This document shows, piece after piece, positions 32,301 to 40,789 of a stretch of 51,619 bases of DNA. Positions within the stretch are counted from its first letter, which is position 1. The number at the start of each line of letters is the position of its first letter. Below the pieces are notes generated by a model. The model worked only from the letters and a program-made list of their open reading frames with translations. It had not been told where the DNA came from and did no database searches. The stretch comes from an uncultured Marvinbryantia sp. (GTDB lineage Bacteria > Bacillota > Clostridia > Lachnospirales > Lachnospiraceae): NCBI GenBank assembly GCA_934373455.1, contig CAKRON010000007.1, positions 1 through 51,619 on the forward strand, written 5' to 3'. The position numbers were made by a program, and so were the translations under genes.

Positions 32301-33854
32301 TAACTGTTTAAAGTAGTTGAACAGTGGCTGCTGCTGATCAGATAACACAGCCAGTGGGGTATCAATACCCATAGCTCCAATGCTCTCTGCCCCATTTAAT
32401 GCCATGTTGCGAATAGAAGTACGGTATTCCTCAAAGGTATATCCAAAAGCTTTCTGCAGTCTTGCTCGTTCTTCATCTGAATATTCCGGTACTCGTTTGT
32501 TTGGAATCTTCAGATCTTTTAACTGTACCAGGTTGTTGTCCAGCCACTCGCCATATGGCTGTCTTGATGCATAGAATTCTTTTAATTCTTCATCGTCTAC
32601 GATTCTGCCCTGAACGGTATCAATCAGCAACATCTTTCCAGGATGAAGACGTTCTTTCATCACAATCTTTTCTGGCGGGATCTCCAGTACGCCTACTTCA
32701 GAGGAAAGAATCATATAACCGTCACTGGTGACATAATAACGAGAAGGACGCAGACCGTTACGGTCCAGAACTGCGCCTACCAGATCACCATCGCTGAACA
32801 TGATAGATGCCGGACCATCCCATGGCTCCATCATGGTCGCATAGTACTGATAAAAATCTCTCTTGTTCTGAGACATGGTCATATTGTTTGCCCATGGTTC
32901 CGGAATCAAAATCATCATAGCAAGTGCCATATCCATACCACTCATGATCAGGAATTCCAGTGTGTTATCCAGCATTGCCGAGTCAGAACCTGCGGCATTG
33001 ATAACCGGGAGAATCTTGTGGAAATCTTCTTCCAGATACGGAGATGCCATAGTTTCTTCTCTTGCCAGCATCTTGTCCGCATTACCGCGGATGGTATTGA
33101 TTTCACCGTTGTGCACAATGAATCGATTTGGATGTGCACGTTCCCAGCTTGGATTGGTGTTGGTACTGAATCTGGAATGTACGGTAGCAATCGCTGATTC
33201 ATAATCCGGACTCTGCAGGTCCTTAAAGAAGGTACGCAGCTGTCCTACCAGAAACATACCTTTGTATACAATGGTACGGCTGGAGCAGGATACCACATAA
33301 GTATTTTCATTACTCTGTTCAAACTCTCTTCTTGCTACATAAAGTACACGGTCAAACGGAAGTCCTTTTTCCACATCTGCCGGTTTCTTAATAAATGCCT
33401 GACAGATATACGGCATCTTATCCAGTGCCTTCTGTCCCAGCACTTCCGGTACTATTGGAACCTCACGCCATCCTAAAAGTTCCAGACCATTTTTTTCCAA
33501 AATAATCTCAAACATCTTCATGGCCTGGCGTCTCTTTAATTCATCCTGTGGGAAGAAAAACTGACCGATACCATATTCTCTTTCTTTTCCAATAGAAAAG
33601 CCGAGAGCATCACAGGTCTTCTTGAAGAATTTGTGGGAAATCTGTAAAAGGATTCCTACTCCATCACCTGTTTTGCCCTCGGCGTCTTTGCCGGCTCTGT
33701 GTTCCAAATTTTCAACTATCTTTAATGCATTCTCTACGGTCGCCCGGGTCTTGATACCCTTGATATTTACCACTGCTCCGATACCGCAGTTATCGTGCTC
33801 AAATTCTTCTCTGTACAATCCAGGAGACTGAGCAGGTATTGTTCTTTTTTCCAT
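29307..33854 (-). CDS. gltB: Glutamate synthase large (alpha) subunit
   Basis: This 1515-aa enzyme makes two glutamates from glutamine and 2-oxoglutarate. The N-terminal Ntn amidotransferase domain carries the catalytic Cys in DNCGIGAVV (Cys23, after a short propeptide that is normally removed). The central domain follows (about 480-780), then the FMN-binding domain with KPGEGGHLPGGKV and ISGYDGGTGAAPRSS and the [3Fe-4S] cysteines in CVMMRVCNLDTCPVG (about 1110-1125), and the beta-helix GXGXG region at the end (GAGGQSFGAF, GNVALYGATSGKAYING). No lesion. First gene of gltBD; probably controlled through the palindromes at 33883-33919. A key nitrogen-assimilation enzyme. Confidence 0.98.
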   Translation of the reverse strand: MEKRTIPAQSPGLYREEFEHDNCGIGAVVNIKGIKTRATVENALKIVENLEHRAGKDAEGKTGDGVGILLQISHKFFKKTCDALGFSIGKEREYGIGQFFFPQDELKRRQAMKMFEIILEKNGLELLGWREVPIVPEVLGQKALDKMPYICQAFIKKPADVEKGLPFDRVLYVARREFEQSNENTYVVSCSSRTIVYKGMFLVGQLRTFFKDLQSPDYESAIATVHSRFSTNTNPSWERAHPNRFIVHNGEINTIRGNADKMLAREETMASPYLEEDFHKILPVINAAGSDSAMLDNTLEFLIMSGMDMALAMMILIPEPWANNMTMSQNKRDFYQYYATMMEPWDGPASIMFSDGDLVGAVLDRNGLRPSRYYVTSDGYMILSSEVGVLEIPPEKIVMKERLHPGKMLLIDTVQGRIVDDEELKEFYASRQPYGEWLDNNLVQLKDLKIPNKRVPEYSDEERARLQKAFGYTFEEYRTSIRNMALNGAESIGAMGIDTPLAVLSDQQQPLFNYFKQLFAQVTNPPIDAIREEVVTSTTVYVGEDGNLLEEKAENCKVLKVNNPILTNTDMLKIKHMKVDGFKVAEVPITYYKSTSLDRAIDRLFVEVDKAHRDGVNILILTDRGVDENHVPIPSLLAVSAVHQYLVKTKKRTSLAIILESGEPREVHHFATLLGYGACAINPYLAQDTIHELIDSKMLDKDYYAAVDDYNAAVLHGIVKIASKMGISTIQSYMGSQIFEAIGISKEVIDRYFTNTVSRVGGITIKDIEKQIEALHNEAFDPLGLTTDLTLNSIGRHKSRSQGEEHRYNPLTIHLLQESTRQGNYAMFKEYTDRVNREESGYLRSLMDFNYPEEGIPIDEVEPVENIVTRFKTGAMSYGSISQEAHETLAIAMNHLHGKSNSGEGGESDERLATAGTADDRSSAIKQVASGRFGVTSKYLTSAKEIQIKMAQGAKPGEGGHLPGGKVYPWIAKTRHSTPGVSLISPPPHHDIYSIEDLAQLIYDLKNANKQARISVKLVSEAGVGTVAAGVAKAGAQVILISGYDGGTGAAPRSSIHNAGLPWELGLSETHQTLIMNGLRNKVRIETDGKLMSGRDVAIAAILGAEEFGFATAPLVTMGCVMMRVCNLDTCPVGVATQNPELRKRFKGKPEYVENFMKFIAQDLREYMAKLGVHSVDELVGRTDLLKKGSGFYKEKANRVDLSAILNNPYLGEKCIFDPEHVFDFHLEKTADERILMKKLKPALDKKQKRSIEVDVTNTDRAFGTIFGSEITRRYDNTLEEDTFTVKCNGAGGQSFGAFIPKGLTLELVGDSNDYFGKGLSGGKLIVYPPKGITYKQDENIIIGNVALYGATSGKAYINGLAGERFCVRNSGATAVVEGVGDHGCEYMTGGRVAVIGKIGKNFAAGMSGGVAYVLDEHSDIYRKVNKELVSIEKLENKYDVEELKQMITDHVSYTNSVKGKEILDHFEAYIPKFKKIIPHDYKKMMNTIVQMEEKGLSSEQAQIEAFNAIMKGGK

Positions 33855-33882
33855 AACCTGACTTTCTTCCTTTCTTTCAAAC

Positions 33883-33919
33883 TGATTCTCGAATCATGTT
33901 GATCGATATTATCGATCAA
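33883..33919. promoter_or_regulatory. Two palindromes in the gltB leader (operator candidate)
   Basis: TTGATCGATA (33899-33908) and TATCGATCAA (33910-33919) are perfect 10-base arms around one base; TGATTC-TC-GAATCA (33883-33896) is a second palindrome next to it. They lie at about +22 to +58 of the predicted gltB transcript, a fitting position for a repressor roadblock. Confidence 0.6.
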
Positions 33920-33947
33920 TCTCTATTCTTTATTTTCTTTTTGCATT

Positions 33948-33976
33948 ATCATACACCTGTATTTGCAAAATGTAAA
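33948..33976 (-). promoter_or_regulatory. gltB promoter
   Basis: On the minus strand TTTACA (33971-33976), 17 bases, TATGAT (33948-33953). The stretch from here to the maf stop (33977-34150) is AT-rich and holds only the maf terminator. Confidence 0.65.
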
Positions 33977-34086
33977 CCTCTTTTTTTCTTTAAATTGTCA
34001 GATTATCAGACTATTATGTTGTATTCTTTATTATTTTTTTAATATTTTCAAAATTATTTCATTTTACGCTTAAGAAAACAGAAAAA

Positions 34087-34118
34087 ACACAGTAAAAAGA
34101 CAATTCTTCTTACCATGT
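34087..34118 (-). terminator. Terminator after maf
   Basis: On the minus strand ACATGGTAAGAAGA pairs with TCTTTTTACTGTGT through a 4-base loop with three G-U/A-C irregularities, followed by TTTTTCTG. Lies 33 bases after the maf stop. Confidence 0.6.
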
Positions 34119-34150
34119 TTTTTTCAAACAAATTCCTGTACTTTGCTGTT

Positions 34151-34717
34151 TCAGAAGTTTTTACACAATTCTTGCCATAACCGCCCCAATGGCAGCCCCA
34201 CAATCGTGGTATATTCTCCTTTGATTTCCCGGATATATTTTGCGAAATATCCCTGAATTCCGTAAGCTCCTGCCTTATCCATCGGTTCTCCTATGCGGAT
34301 ATAATCCCAGATTTCACTGTCTTTCATCGGATACACCGTCACATCACTTTTTTCATAAAAAGAAACTTTTTTCTCTCCACAGATCAATGTCACTCCGGTA
34401 TACACTTGATGTGTCTGTCCCTGCAGCATCCAAATCATCTCAAATGCTTCTGACTCATCTTTGGGTTTTCCAAGGATTCTCTCTCCTATCGCCACTACCG
34501 TATCGGCACCGATCACGATTGCATCTTTTTCCTCTTCCTTTAATTCCAGTTCCACCGCCATAGCCTTGCAGTCCGACAGTTCCTTGACCACTTCCCCTGG
34601 TTTGGTACTGGTCATTACCTCTTCGGCATCACTGACAATTACTTCAAAGTCCAGACCAATCTGTGTCAGTAGTTCACGACGACGAGGTGATGCGGATGCT
34701 AAAATAATCTTATTCAT
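34151..34717 (-). CDS. maf: Maf-like nucleoside triphosphate pyrophosphatase
   Basis: This 188-aa protein matches Maf/YhdE: the N-terminal IILASASPRRRELLTQIGLDFEVIVSDAEE holds the SxSPRR phosphate loop, and ADTVVAIGERILGKPKDESEAFEMI and YTGVTLI are the other conserved blocks. Maf proteins hydrolyse dTTP/UTP or modified pyrimidine nucleotides and are linked to cell division and septum control in Bacillus. Complete. It follows the AEC transporter by 24 bases, with SD AAAGGAGT, so it is probably in an operon helicase-AEC-maf. Confidence 0.95.
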   Translation of the reverse strand: MNKIILASASPRRRELLTQIGLDFEVIVSDAEEVMTSTKPGEVVKELSDCKAMAVELELKEEEKDAIVIGADTVVAIGERILGKPKDESEAFEMIWMLQGQTHQVYTGVTLICGEKKVSFYEKSDVTVYPMKDSEIWDYIRIGEPMDKAGAYGIQGYFAKYIREIKGEYTTIVGLPLGRLWQELCKNF

Positions 34718-34741
34718 TTTATTACTCCTTTTCCAAATTTT

Positions 34742-35656
34742 CTATAAAAATATAGCTACAATCGGTATGGTCACTACAGACAGCACCGTGCTGAAAAATA
34801 TTCCTTTCGATACCAGCTGCACATCTCCGTCATACTGTATCGCCAGCATGGTTGCATTAGTTGCCACCGGGGTCGCTGCCAGAACAACTGCTGTCCCGCG
34901 AATGAAATATTGCTGTTCATGAAGAAGATTCATGGCTAACAGCACCGCCAGCGGCATAAGAACCAAACGGAAAACCGTGAAGATATAAATTCTCCAGTCA
35001 TCAAACAATTCTTTCAGATTCATCTTTGCAATGGTTCCGCCAAGAATAATCATAGCCAGTGGCGTAGTCAGATTTCCCAGATAATTTAACGCGTCATTTA
35101 AATATTCCGGAACAGGAATCGGTGTAAAAAATAATCCCAAAGAAATCAGTGCGGTAATCATCGGTGTATTTATCAGCATTTTCGGATCAAATTTTCCTGC
35201 TTTTTCTCCTCCGATCAGCATGATTCCCAGGGAATATACAATAAAGTTAAACATTACGTTAAACACCACTGCATAAATCATTGCCTCTATTCCAAATACT
35301 GCCTGAATTACCGGGTATCCCATAAATCCGACATTTCCAAACAGCAACATAAAAATATATGTTCCCCACTGTTTTTTCGGTGCCTTTGTGACAGCTATAA
35401 AGATCGCTGCAACCAGAAAATAAACGATATAACAAAACAAACTAATTCCTGTAACTTCTAACAGCGTCATGTTTGATACTTTTCCACGATTTGATAAAGA
35501 AATCAATATCTGCGCCGGAAGCGATACATTCAACACCAGCGTTGTCAGATTTCTGATTGCCTCATCGTTTGTCACATGTACTTTATACGCCACATAACCA
35601 GCCACCAAAAGTAAAAACAGGGCCAGCATCTGATAAGTAATTAATATAACATCCAT
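34742..35656 (-). CDS. AEC family transporter (auxin-efflux-carrier type)
   Basis: I start it at the ATG at 35656 (304 aa) because GGAGTGGAG stands before it and the helicase stop is one base upstream; a GTG four codons earlier is less likely. About 10 membrane segments; family marks include MLALFLLLVAGYVAYK, NVSLPAQILISL, FGNVGFMGYPVIQAVFG and, in the second half, PLAMIILGGTIAKM and ATPVATNATMLA. Such proteins carry malate, other organic acids or auxin-like compounds; substrate unknown here. Placed between a helicase and maf with no functional link evident. Confidence 0.92.
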   Translation of the reverse strand: MDVILITYQMLALFLLLVAGYVAYKVHVTNDEAIRNLTTLVLNVSLPAQILISLSNRGKVSNMTLLEVTGISLFCYIVYFLVAAIFIAVTKAPKKQWGTYIFMLLFGNVGFMGYPVIQAVFGIEAMIYAVVFNVMFNFIVYSLGIMLIGGEKAGKFDPKMLINTPMITALISLGLFFTPIPVPEYLNDALNYLGNLTTPLAMIILGGTIAKMNLKELFDDWRIYIFTVFRLVLMPLAVLLAMNLLHEQQYFIRGTAVVLAATPVATNATMLAIQYDGDVQLVSKGIFFSTVLSVVTIPIVAIFL

Positions 35657-35657
35657 A

Positions 35658-38045
35658 CTACTCTCCACTCCAAAATTTCTCTAATTTTCCCCTCACATTC
35701 TTCAACGTACAGTTTTCACAGTCACTCCACTCCCGGGGGAAACTGTTGCGGTACTGTATCTGTCCAAATCGTTCATCCAGCAGCACGATCACTCCCACAT
35801 CTTCATCTGTCCGAATCACCCGGCCTGCTGACTGCATGACTTTATTCATTCCCGGATACCGGTATGCATGATCAAATCCATCCATATTTCTGCGGTCATA
35901 ATATTGTTTTAAAATTTCCCGTTCGTTGCACACCTGCGGAAGTCCCGGTCCTACTACGATCGCACCGATCAGCCGATCCTTTTTCAGATCAATTCCTTCA
36001 CCGAAAATTCCTCCCATAACACAGAAGCCAACCAGAGTACCGGACGTCTGCTCTTTAAAGTGTCCCAAAAATTCTTCTCTTTGTATTTCTGTCATGTGAG
36101 TGCTTTGCTCTATGATTTCCGTATCCGAATCTTTCTGTTCCAGGAAATACGCCTCAACATCCGTCATCATTTTATAAGATGGGAAAAACACAAGATAATT
36201 TCCGGGTTTTGCCGCTGTTACCTGTCGTATATATGAAGCAATTTTCTCATATTCTGCCGGTGTCCGTCTGGTATATCTGGTGCTGACATCTAACCCCAGC
36301 AGCACTTTTTTCTTCGACGGTTCAAACGTTGATTTTGCATAAACTGCATAATCTTCCTCTTTTCCGGCCAACAATTCCATATAATACCGAACCGGCAAAA
36401 AGGTTGCAGAAAACAAAATGGATGCCCTTCCTTTTCCAAGACATTGTCCAATCTTATCTGCTGTATGGATACAATATAATCGAAGCGCAAACCTTCCATC
36501 CTTATCGTGCTGTACGTAAATTTCATAACTGTCATCTAGTTCTTCATAAATATCCAGAAATGCACGTACCTGAAAATAAAAATCCAGCGTCTTTTTCTTT
36601 GCTTCTTCTATTTCACTGTCTCCTGTCGGACGATTCATGATGGAATCCCGGTCTTCCAGCAGTTGTTCCAATGTATGACTGACGTTCAGCAGATTTAAAG
36701 CAAACAGGTCTATATTGGAAAGCAGCGTGTATTCACCACATTCTCTTTTCCATTCCAGTAAGTATTTATTTCCTCTTTCCAGTGCCGAAACTGCCTTTTT
36801 ACTATATGGTTTCAGGAAGCGCTTTACTTCCAGAAAATCTTCTTTATAGAGGGTGGCACTGTACATCTCCCGTCCCCGTTCTACCAGGTTATGTGCTTCA
36901 TCAATCAGAAACAGGTAATCCCCTTTTACGCCTTCGGCAAAAAATCGCTTCAGTTTTGCCTGGGGATCAAACACATAATTATAATCGCAAATAATCGCAT
37001 CAGCCCATAATGAAACATCCAGCGCCATCTCAAAGGGACATACCTGCCATTTTTCTGCCTGCGCCATAATTCTTTCTCTGTTATAATTGCCGGTATTATC
37101 ATCGTAACTGCTTAACAGTTCAAAAACAGCATCATTTACACGATCAAAATGTCCCCTGGCATAAGGACATTTTTCCGGATTACAGTCCGGCTCTTCACAG
37201 AAACAAATCTTTTCTTTTGCCGTCAGAGTCACTACTTTATATCGAAGACCCTTGGATTTTAGCAGCGAAAATGCTTCTTCTGCTACAGTTCTGGTAATCG
37301 TCTTGGCTGTAAGATAAAATATTTTGTCGCCCAGGTTCTTTCCAACCGCCTGCACTGCCGGAAATACTGTCGAAAGCGTTTTTCCAACTCCTGTCGGTGC
37401 CTGAATAAATAATTTTTTGCCATGCCAGATGGTGCGGTACACCGCCGCTGCCAATTCTTTTTGACCTTCACGGTAAGGATAAGGAAATACAGTATGGCCG
37501 ATGGATTCTTTTCGTTCATGCTTCCATTCCAGCTCCATCTGTGCCCATTTTTGATAAGCTGAAATAAGTTCTGCAAACCAGTCATCCAGTTCTGTCTTCT
37601 TATAGAAGTAATGAAATCTTCTGATTTCCTCAGTATCCAGATTTGCATACGTCATCTGCACACCAATTTCTTCCAGATTTCTCTGATCTGCATAAATATA
37701 CGCATAACATTTTGCCTGTGCCAGATGAATGGGATCCGATTCTTCCATTCGTTCCAGATCGCGGAATACTCCCTTGATCTCATCAATGACCGTTCTGCCC
37801 TGATCTGTAAATATTCCATCAGCTCTTCCTTCTACTATCAAAAGAAAATTTCCGCAATTTTTTTCCGTCTTCAGGGGCACTTCTGCATGATAATCCGGTC
37901 CCATCTTCCCCTGGATCTTACGATGCAGTCTGCTGCCCATCTGCATGGCATCTTTATCTGCCATCGTGCCTCTTCGATTGTCTATATCACCGCATCGTAA
38001 AATAAATTCTACCAGATTACGCACGGACACCCGGATCTCTTCCAC
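35658..38045 (-). CDS. PD-(D/E)XK nuclease-XPD/DinG helicase fusion
   Basis: I place the start at the GTG at 38045 (795 aa), where the family usually begins (EEIRVSVRNLVEFILRCGDID) and AGGGGG precedes; a TTG 15 codons upstream is possible. Residues about 30-115 form a Cas4-like PD-(D/E)XK nuclease domain (GSRLHRKIQG, IVEGRADGIF, VIDEIKG). The helicase follows: Walker A APTGVGKT (about 215), four Fe-S cysteines in ICFCEEPDCNPEKC (about 285), DEAH in LFLIDEAHN (about 385), motif V/VI in GEGIDLKKDRLIGAIVVG and MQSAGRVIRTDED near the end. It likely unwinds 5'-3' and cuts DNA in repair. All key residues present. Confidence 0.92.
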   Translation of the reverse strand: MEEIRVSVRNLVEFILRCGDIDNRRGTMADKDAMQMGSRLHRKIQGKMGPDYHAEVPLKTEKNCGNFLLIVEGRADGIFTDQGRTVIDEIKGVFRDLERMEESDPIHLAQAKCYAYIYADQRNLEEIGVQMTYANLDTEEIRRFHYFYKKTELDDWFAELISAYQKWAQMELEWKHERKESIGHTVFPYPYREGQKELAAAVYRTIWHGKKLFIQAPTGVGKTLSTVFPAVQAVGKNLGDKIFYLTAKTITRTVAEEAFSLLKSKGLRYKVVTLTAKEKICFCEEPDCNPEKCPYARGHFDRVNDAVFELLSSYDDNTGNYNRERIMAQAEKWQVCPFEMALDVSLWADAIICDYNYVFDPQAKLKRFFAEGVKGDYLFLIDEAHNLVERGREMYSATLYKEDFLEVKRFLKPYSKKAVSALERGNKYLLEWKRECGEYTLLSNIDLFALNLLNVSHTLEQLLEDRDSIMNRPTGDSEIEEAKKKTLDFYFQVRAFLDIYEELDDSYEIYVQHDKDGRFALRLYCIHTADKIGQCLGKGRASILFSATFLPVRYYMELLAGKEEDYAVYAKSTFEPSKKKVLLGLDVSTRYTRRTPAEYEKIASYIRQVTAAKPGNYLVFFPSYKMMTDVEAYFLEQKDSDTEIIEQSTHMTEIQREEFLGHFKEQTSGTLVGFCVMGGIFGEGIDLKKDRLIGAIVVGPGLPQVCNEREILKQYYDRRNMDGFDHAYRYPGMNKVMQSAGRVIRTDEDVGVIVLLDERFGQIQYRNSFPREWSDCENCTLKNVRGKLEKFWSGE

Positions 38046-38176
38046 GTTCCCCCTGTATCCTTTCCTCAAGTTCTTTATCTGTTCTGACAAACCTCATATA
38101 TGACTGAAACTTTTTTCAGTATAACGCACCTTCTGTTTAAATGCAAAACTTTTACTCAATTTATCACAATACATGT

Positions 38177-38205
38177 TTGCATTTTTATACATTGTGTGTT
38201 ATATT
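38177..38205 (+). promoter_or_regulatory. Promoter of the cstA operon
   Basis: TTGCAT (38177-38182), 17 bases, TATATT (38200-38205). The transcript would have a very AT-rich leader of about 105 bases before the ATG at 38318. Confidence 0.55.
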
Positions 38206-38317
38206 GTTTCATATTTTATTTTTATTTTATATTTTTTATAGAATTTATTTAGAATTATCAGTTCTTTCGACTGAAATCGTAAAAACAGATATTACAGATT
38301 TTTTAGGAGTTTATCGC

Positions 38318-38869
38318 ATGAAACATATGGTATTGGAATTAAACAGGGATGAGATTCTGGAAAAGCTGCTCCATTCCTATGAAGGATATTTTGATATTGA
38401 ACGCTCAGATGATTTTGAACCGCCACTTGAGGCTGTCTGTCATTTTCATGTACGTTCTGCCAAATATGTTCTTCTGAAGAAAGCCGAATTATGGAGCGCC
38501 ACTTCCAACGAACACGTTTACATCTTTTCTGTCCCAGAACTAACCGGTGAACTCTACCATATCTGTGAAAAACGGGCTTATGACGAAGGCATGAAGCTGA
38601 TTGATCCGAAGCCCGGTCATATGTACACCTATATCACTGCAATATTCATCTGTGACAACTGCACACCTGAAGCCAAAAAACTGCTGAAGAAATGCAGGCT
38701 TTACAAAAGTTTTCATTTTTCGCTGCACGGCTGGATGGATTTCCATACAGTCCTTATTCAACGCGGAACATCGGATTTTCCGACCAACCGCAGTGGTAAG
38801 AGCAATGCGAAATTTATGAAAAATATATTCATGAAGAAAATAAAAAGAAAAGGAGAGTGTAATTCATGA
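38318..38869 (+). CDS. Unrecognised 183-aa protein coupled to cstA
   Basis: The start is the ATG at 38318 with TTAGGAG 8 bases upstream; the frame extends 59 codons up into an AT-rich promoter zone and is not coding there. The protein is soluble and basic at its end (KFMKNIFMKKIKRKGE). Visible pieces: EVHFHVRSAKYVLLKKAELW-like strand/helix start (VCHFHVRSAKYVLLKKAELW), SNEHVYIFSVPELTGELYHI, HMYTYITAIFICDNCTPEAK, FHFSLHGWMDFHTVLIQRG. I do not know its family. It ends in an ATGA overlap with cstA, so the two are made together; a regulatory or partner role for CstA is likely but unproven. Confidence 0.75.
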   Translation: MKHMVLELNRDEILEKLLHSYEGYFDIERSDDFEPPLEAVCHFHVRSAKYVLLKKAELWSATSNEHVYIFSVPELTGELYHICEKRAYDEGMKLIDPKPGHMYTYITAIFICDNCTPEAKKLLKKCRLYKSFHFSLHGWMDFHTVLIQRGTSDFPTNRSGKSNAKFMKNIFMKKIKRKGECNS

Positions 38870-40593
38870 ATGCAGCATTATTATTAGTAGCAGGTTGCGT
38901 GATCCTGATTGTAGGTTACGTAACTTACGGTAAGTGGCTCGCTGATCAGTGGGGCGTTGACGAAAACCGTGCCACACCGGCCCATGAGCTGGAGGACGGC
39001 AACGATTATGTGCCGGCAAAAGCTCCGGTATTGATGGGTCATCATTTTTCCTCTATTGCAGGAGCAGGTCCTATCAACGGACCAATTCAGGCAGCTGTCT
39101 TTGGCTGGGTACCTGTACTTCTGTGGGTACTGGTCGGAGGAATCTTCTTCGGAGCAGTGCATGACTTCGGAGCATTATTTGCTTCTATCCGCCACAAAGG
39201 ACAGTCTATCGGTGAAGTAATCGAAGACAGCATGGGCACAGGTGCCAAGAGGTTATTTATTATCTTCTCTTACCTGACCCTGATCCTTGTTGTCGCAGCT
39301 TTTGCCTCTATCGTTGCCAACACATTTAAGGCAACTTATGATGCAAACGGTGCAGTTGATATTGCTAAAAGTTCAGCAAATGCTTCTACAGCAATGATAT
39401 CCATTTTATTCATTCTGGTGGCTATCGTATTTGGTTTCCTTGTATACAGAAGGAACGCAGGGCTTGGAATCTCTACCGTAATCGGTGTGGTAGCCATCGT
39501 CATCTGCATGGCAATCGGTCTGAACTTCCATCCACTTTACTTAAACGCCAAAACCTGGATGATCATCGTTGGTGTCTATATCACAGTTGCATCCGTAACA
39601 CCTGTATGGATTCTGCTTCAGCCACGTGACTACTTAAGTTCTTTCCTTCTTTACGGAATGATGATCGTAGCCATTGTTGGTATCATCGGAGCTCATCCTT
39701 CACTGGACATCCCTGCATTTACAGGATTTGTTGACAGTGGTGAATTTGGTTCCGGTGTATCTCTTGGATCTATGTTCCCGGCGCTGTTCATCACTATCGC
39801 CTGTGGTGCTATTTCCGGTTTCCACTCACTGGTCGGTTCCGGTACAACAGCAAAACAGCTGGACAATGAAAAAGACGCACGTCCAATCGCATACGGTGGT
39901 ATGTTAATCGAATGTGCACTGGCCCTGATTTCTCTGTGTGCCGTTGGTTATATCTGGAAAGAATATATTCCGGCAGAAGGTGGTATTGTTACTCCTACTG
40001 CAGTATTTGCAACCGGTATCTCACGTATGTGTGCTACGATTCCGTTCCTTGCAGGTGCAGAAAATGTTATTTATTCTCTGCTGATTCTCGCAGTATCCGC
40101 ATTCTGCCTGACATCTCTGGATACAGCTACACGTCTTGCACGTTACATGTTCCAGGAATTCTGGCTGAATCCCGGTGAAGATGTGGCCAGCGTCACGGGA
40201 TTTCGGGCAATCCTTGTAAAACCAATCGTTGCTACACTGATCACTGTTGTTCTTGGTATTTTCCTTGGAATGAACGGATATGCAAATATCTGGGCTTTAT
40301 TTGGTGCAGCAAATCAGCTGCTTGCAGCTCTTGGTCTGATGGCCGTAGCCACATGGCTTGGACAGGTTGGAAAGAATAATAAAATGTTCTTCATCCCGAT
40401 GTTCTTTATGTTGATCGTCACAATCTGTTCACTTGCTCTGACTATTAAGACAAACCTTGGTGCTGTCGGCGCAGAAGGTGCCGGTTCCTGGCCACTCGTT
40501 CGTCTGGTACTTGCAGCACTGCTGATCATACTTTCACTGATCCTTGCTGTAAAAGCAGTATCCACCATCAGTGGTCAGAAAAAGAAAGCTTAA
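38866..40593 (+). CDS. cstA: Carbon starvation protein CstA family transporter
   Basis: This 575-aa protein has about 15-16 membrane segments and the CstA signature near the start: GYVTYGKWLADQWGVDENRATPAHELEDGNDYVPAKAPVLMGHHFSSIAGAGPINGPIQAAVFGW. Later blocks GLISGFHSLVGSGTTAKQL-like (GAISGFHSLVGSGTTAKQLDNEKDARPIAYGGML) and SLDTATRLARYMFQEF also fit. The family transports peptides or pyruvate/amino acids. It is at the short end of the family (E. coli CstA about 700 aa), like many Firmicute members. Translationally coupled to the 183-aa gene upstream. A palindromic element and a terminator follow. Confidence 0.95.
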   Translation: MNAALLLVAGCVILIVGYVTYGKWLADQWGVDENRATPAHELEDGNDYVPAKAPVLMGHHFSSIAGAGPINGPIQAAVFGWVPVLLWVLVGGIFFGAVHDFGALFASIRHKGQSIGEVIEDSMGTGAKRLFIIFSYLTLILVVAAFASIVANTFKATYDANGAVDIAKSSANASTAMISILFILVAIVFGFLVYRRNAGLGISTVIGVVAIVICMAIGLNFHPLYLNAKTWMIIVGVYITVASVTPVWILLQPRDYLSSFLLYGMMIVAIVGIIGAHPSLDIPAFTGFVDSGEFGSGVSLGSMFPALFITIACGAISGFHSLVGSGTTAKQLDNEKDARPIAYGGMLIECALALISLCAVGYIWKEYIPAEGGIVTPTAVFATGISRMCATIPFLAGAENVIYSLLILAVSAFCLTSLDTATRLARYMFQEFWLNPGEDVASVTGFRAILVKPIVATLITVVLGIFLGMNGYANIWALFGAANQLLAALGLMAVATWLGQVGKNNKMFFIPMFFMLIVTICSLALTIKTNLGAVGAEGAGSWPLVRLVLAALLIILSLILAVKAVSTISGQKKKA

Positions 40594-40598
40594 TTATT

Positions 40599-40774
40599 CA
40601 AGAATGCCTCGGCATTCTTGCTGCGAGATGCGCGTCATGCAAAGCATGACATATTTCTTTTGCGCATCTCTGCAATCCTGCCGGAGGCTATATCAGATGG
40701 GGGATTGACTCCCACCACTGATACTAATTTGCTCCTCACCACCTGAAGAGGTGGGAGCCATCTCACATCTGATA
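40599..40774. repeat. Tower of nested palindromes (structured intergenic element)
   Basis: Five inverted repeats lie within 176 bases: CAAGAATGCC/GGCATTCTTG (40599-40620); GAGATGCGC (40625-40633)/GCGCATCTC (40662-40670) enclosing GTCATGC/GCATGAC (40634-40650); TATCAGATG (40691-40699)/CATCTGATA (40766-40774) enclosing CTCCCACC (40709-40716)/GGTGGGAG (40750-40757). No open frame. Such layered arms suit a MITE, an IS200/IS605-derived remnant or a folded RNA at the 3' end of the cstA transcript. Confidence 0.75.
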
Positions 40775-40789
40775 TTGTCTCCATTTCCC

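Noticed and set aside
38141..38317. N-terminal extension of the cstA-linked 183-aa gene
   Set aside because: This part overlaps the predicted promoter, is AT-rich and Phe/Tyr-rich, and has no SD, whereas the ATG at 38318 has TTAGGAG at the right distance.
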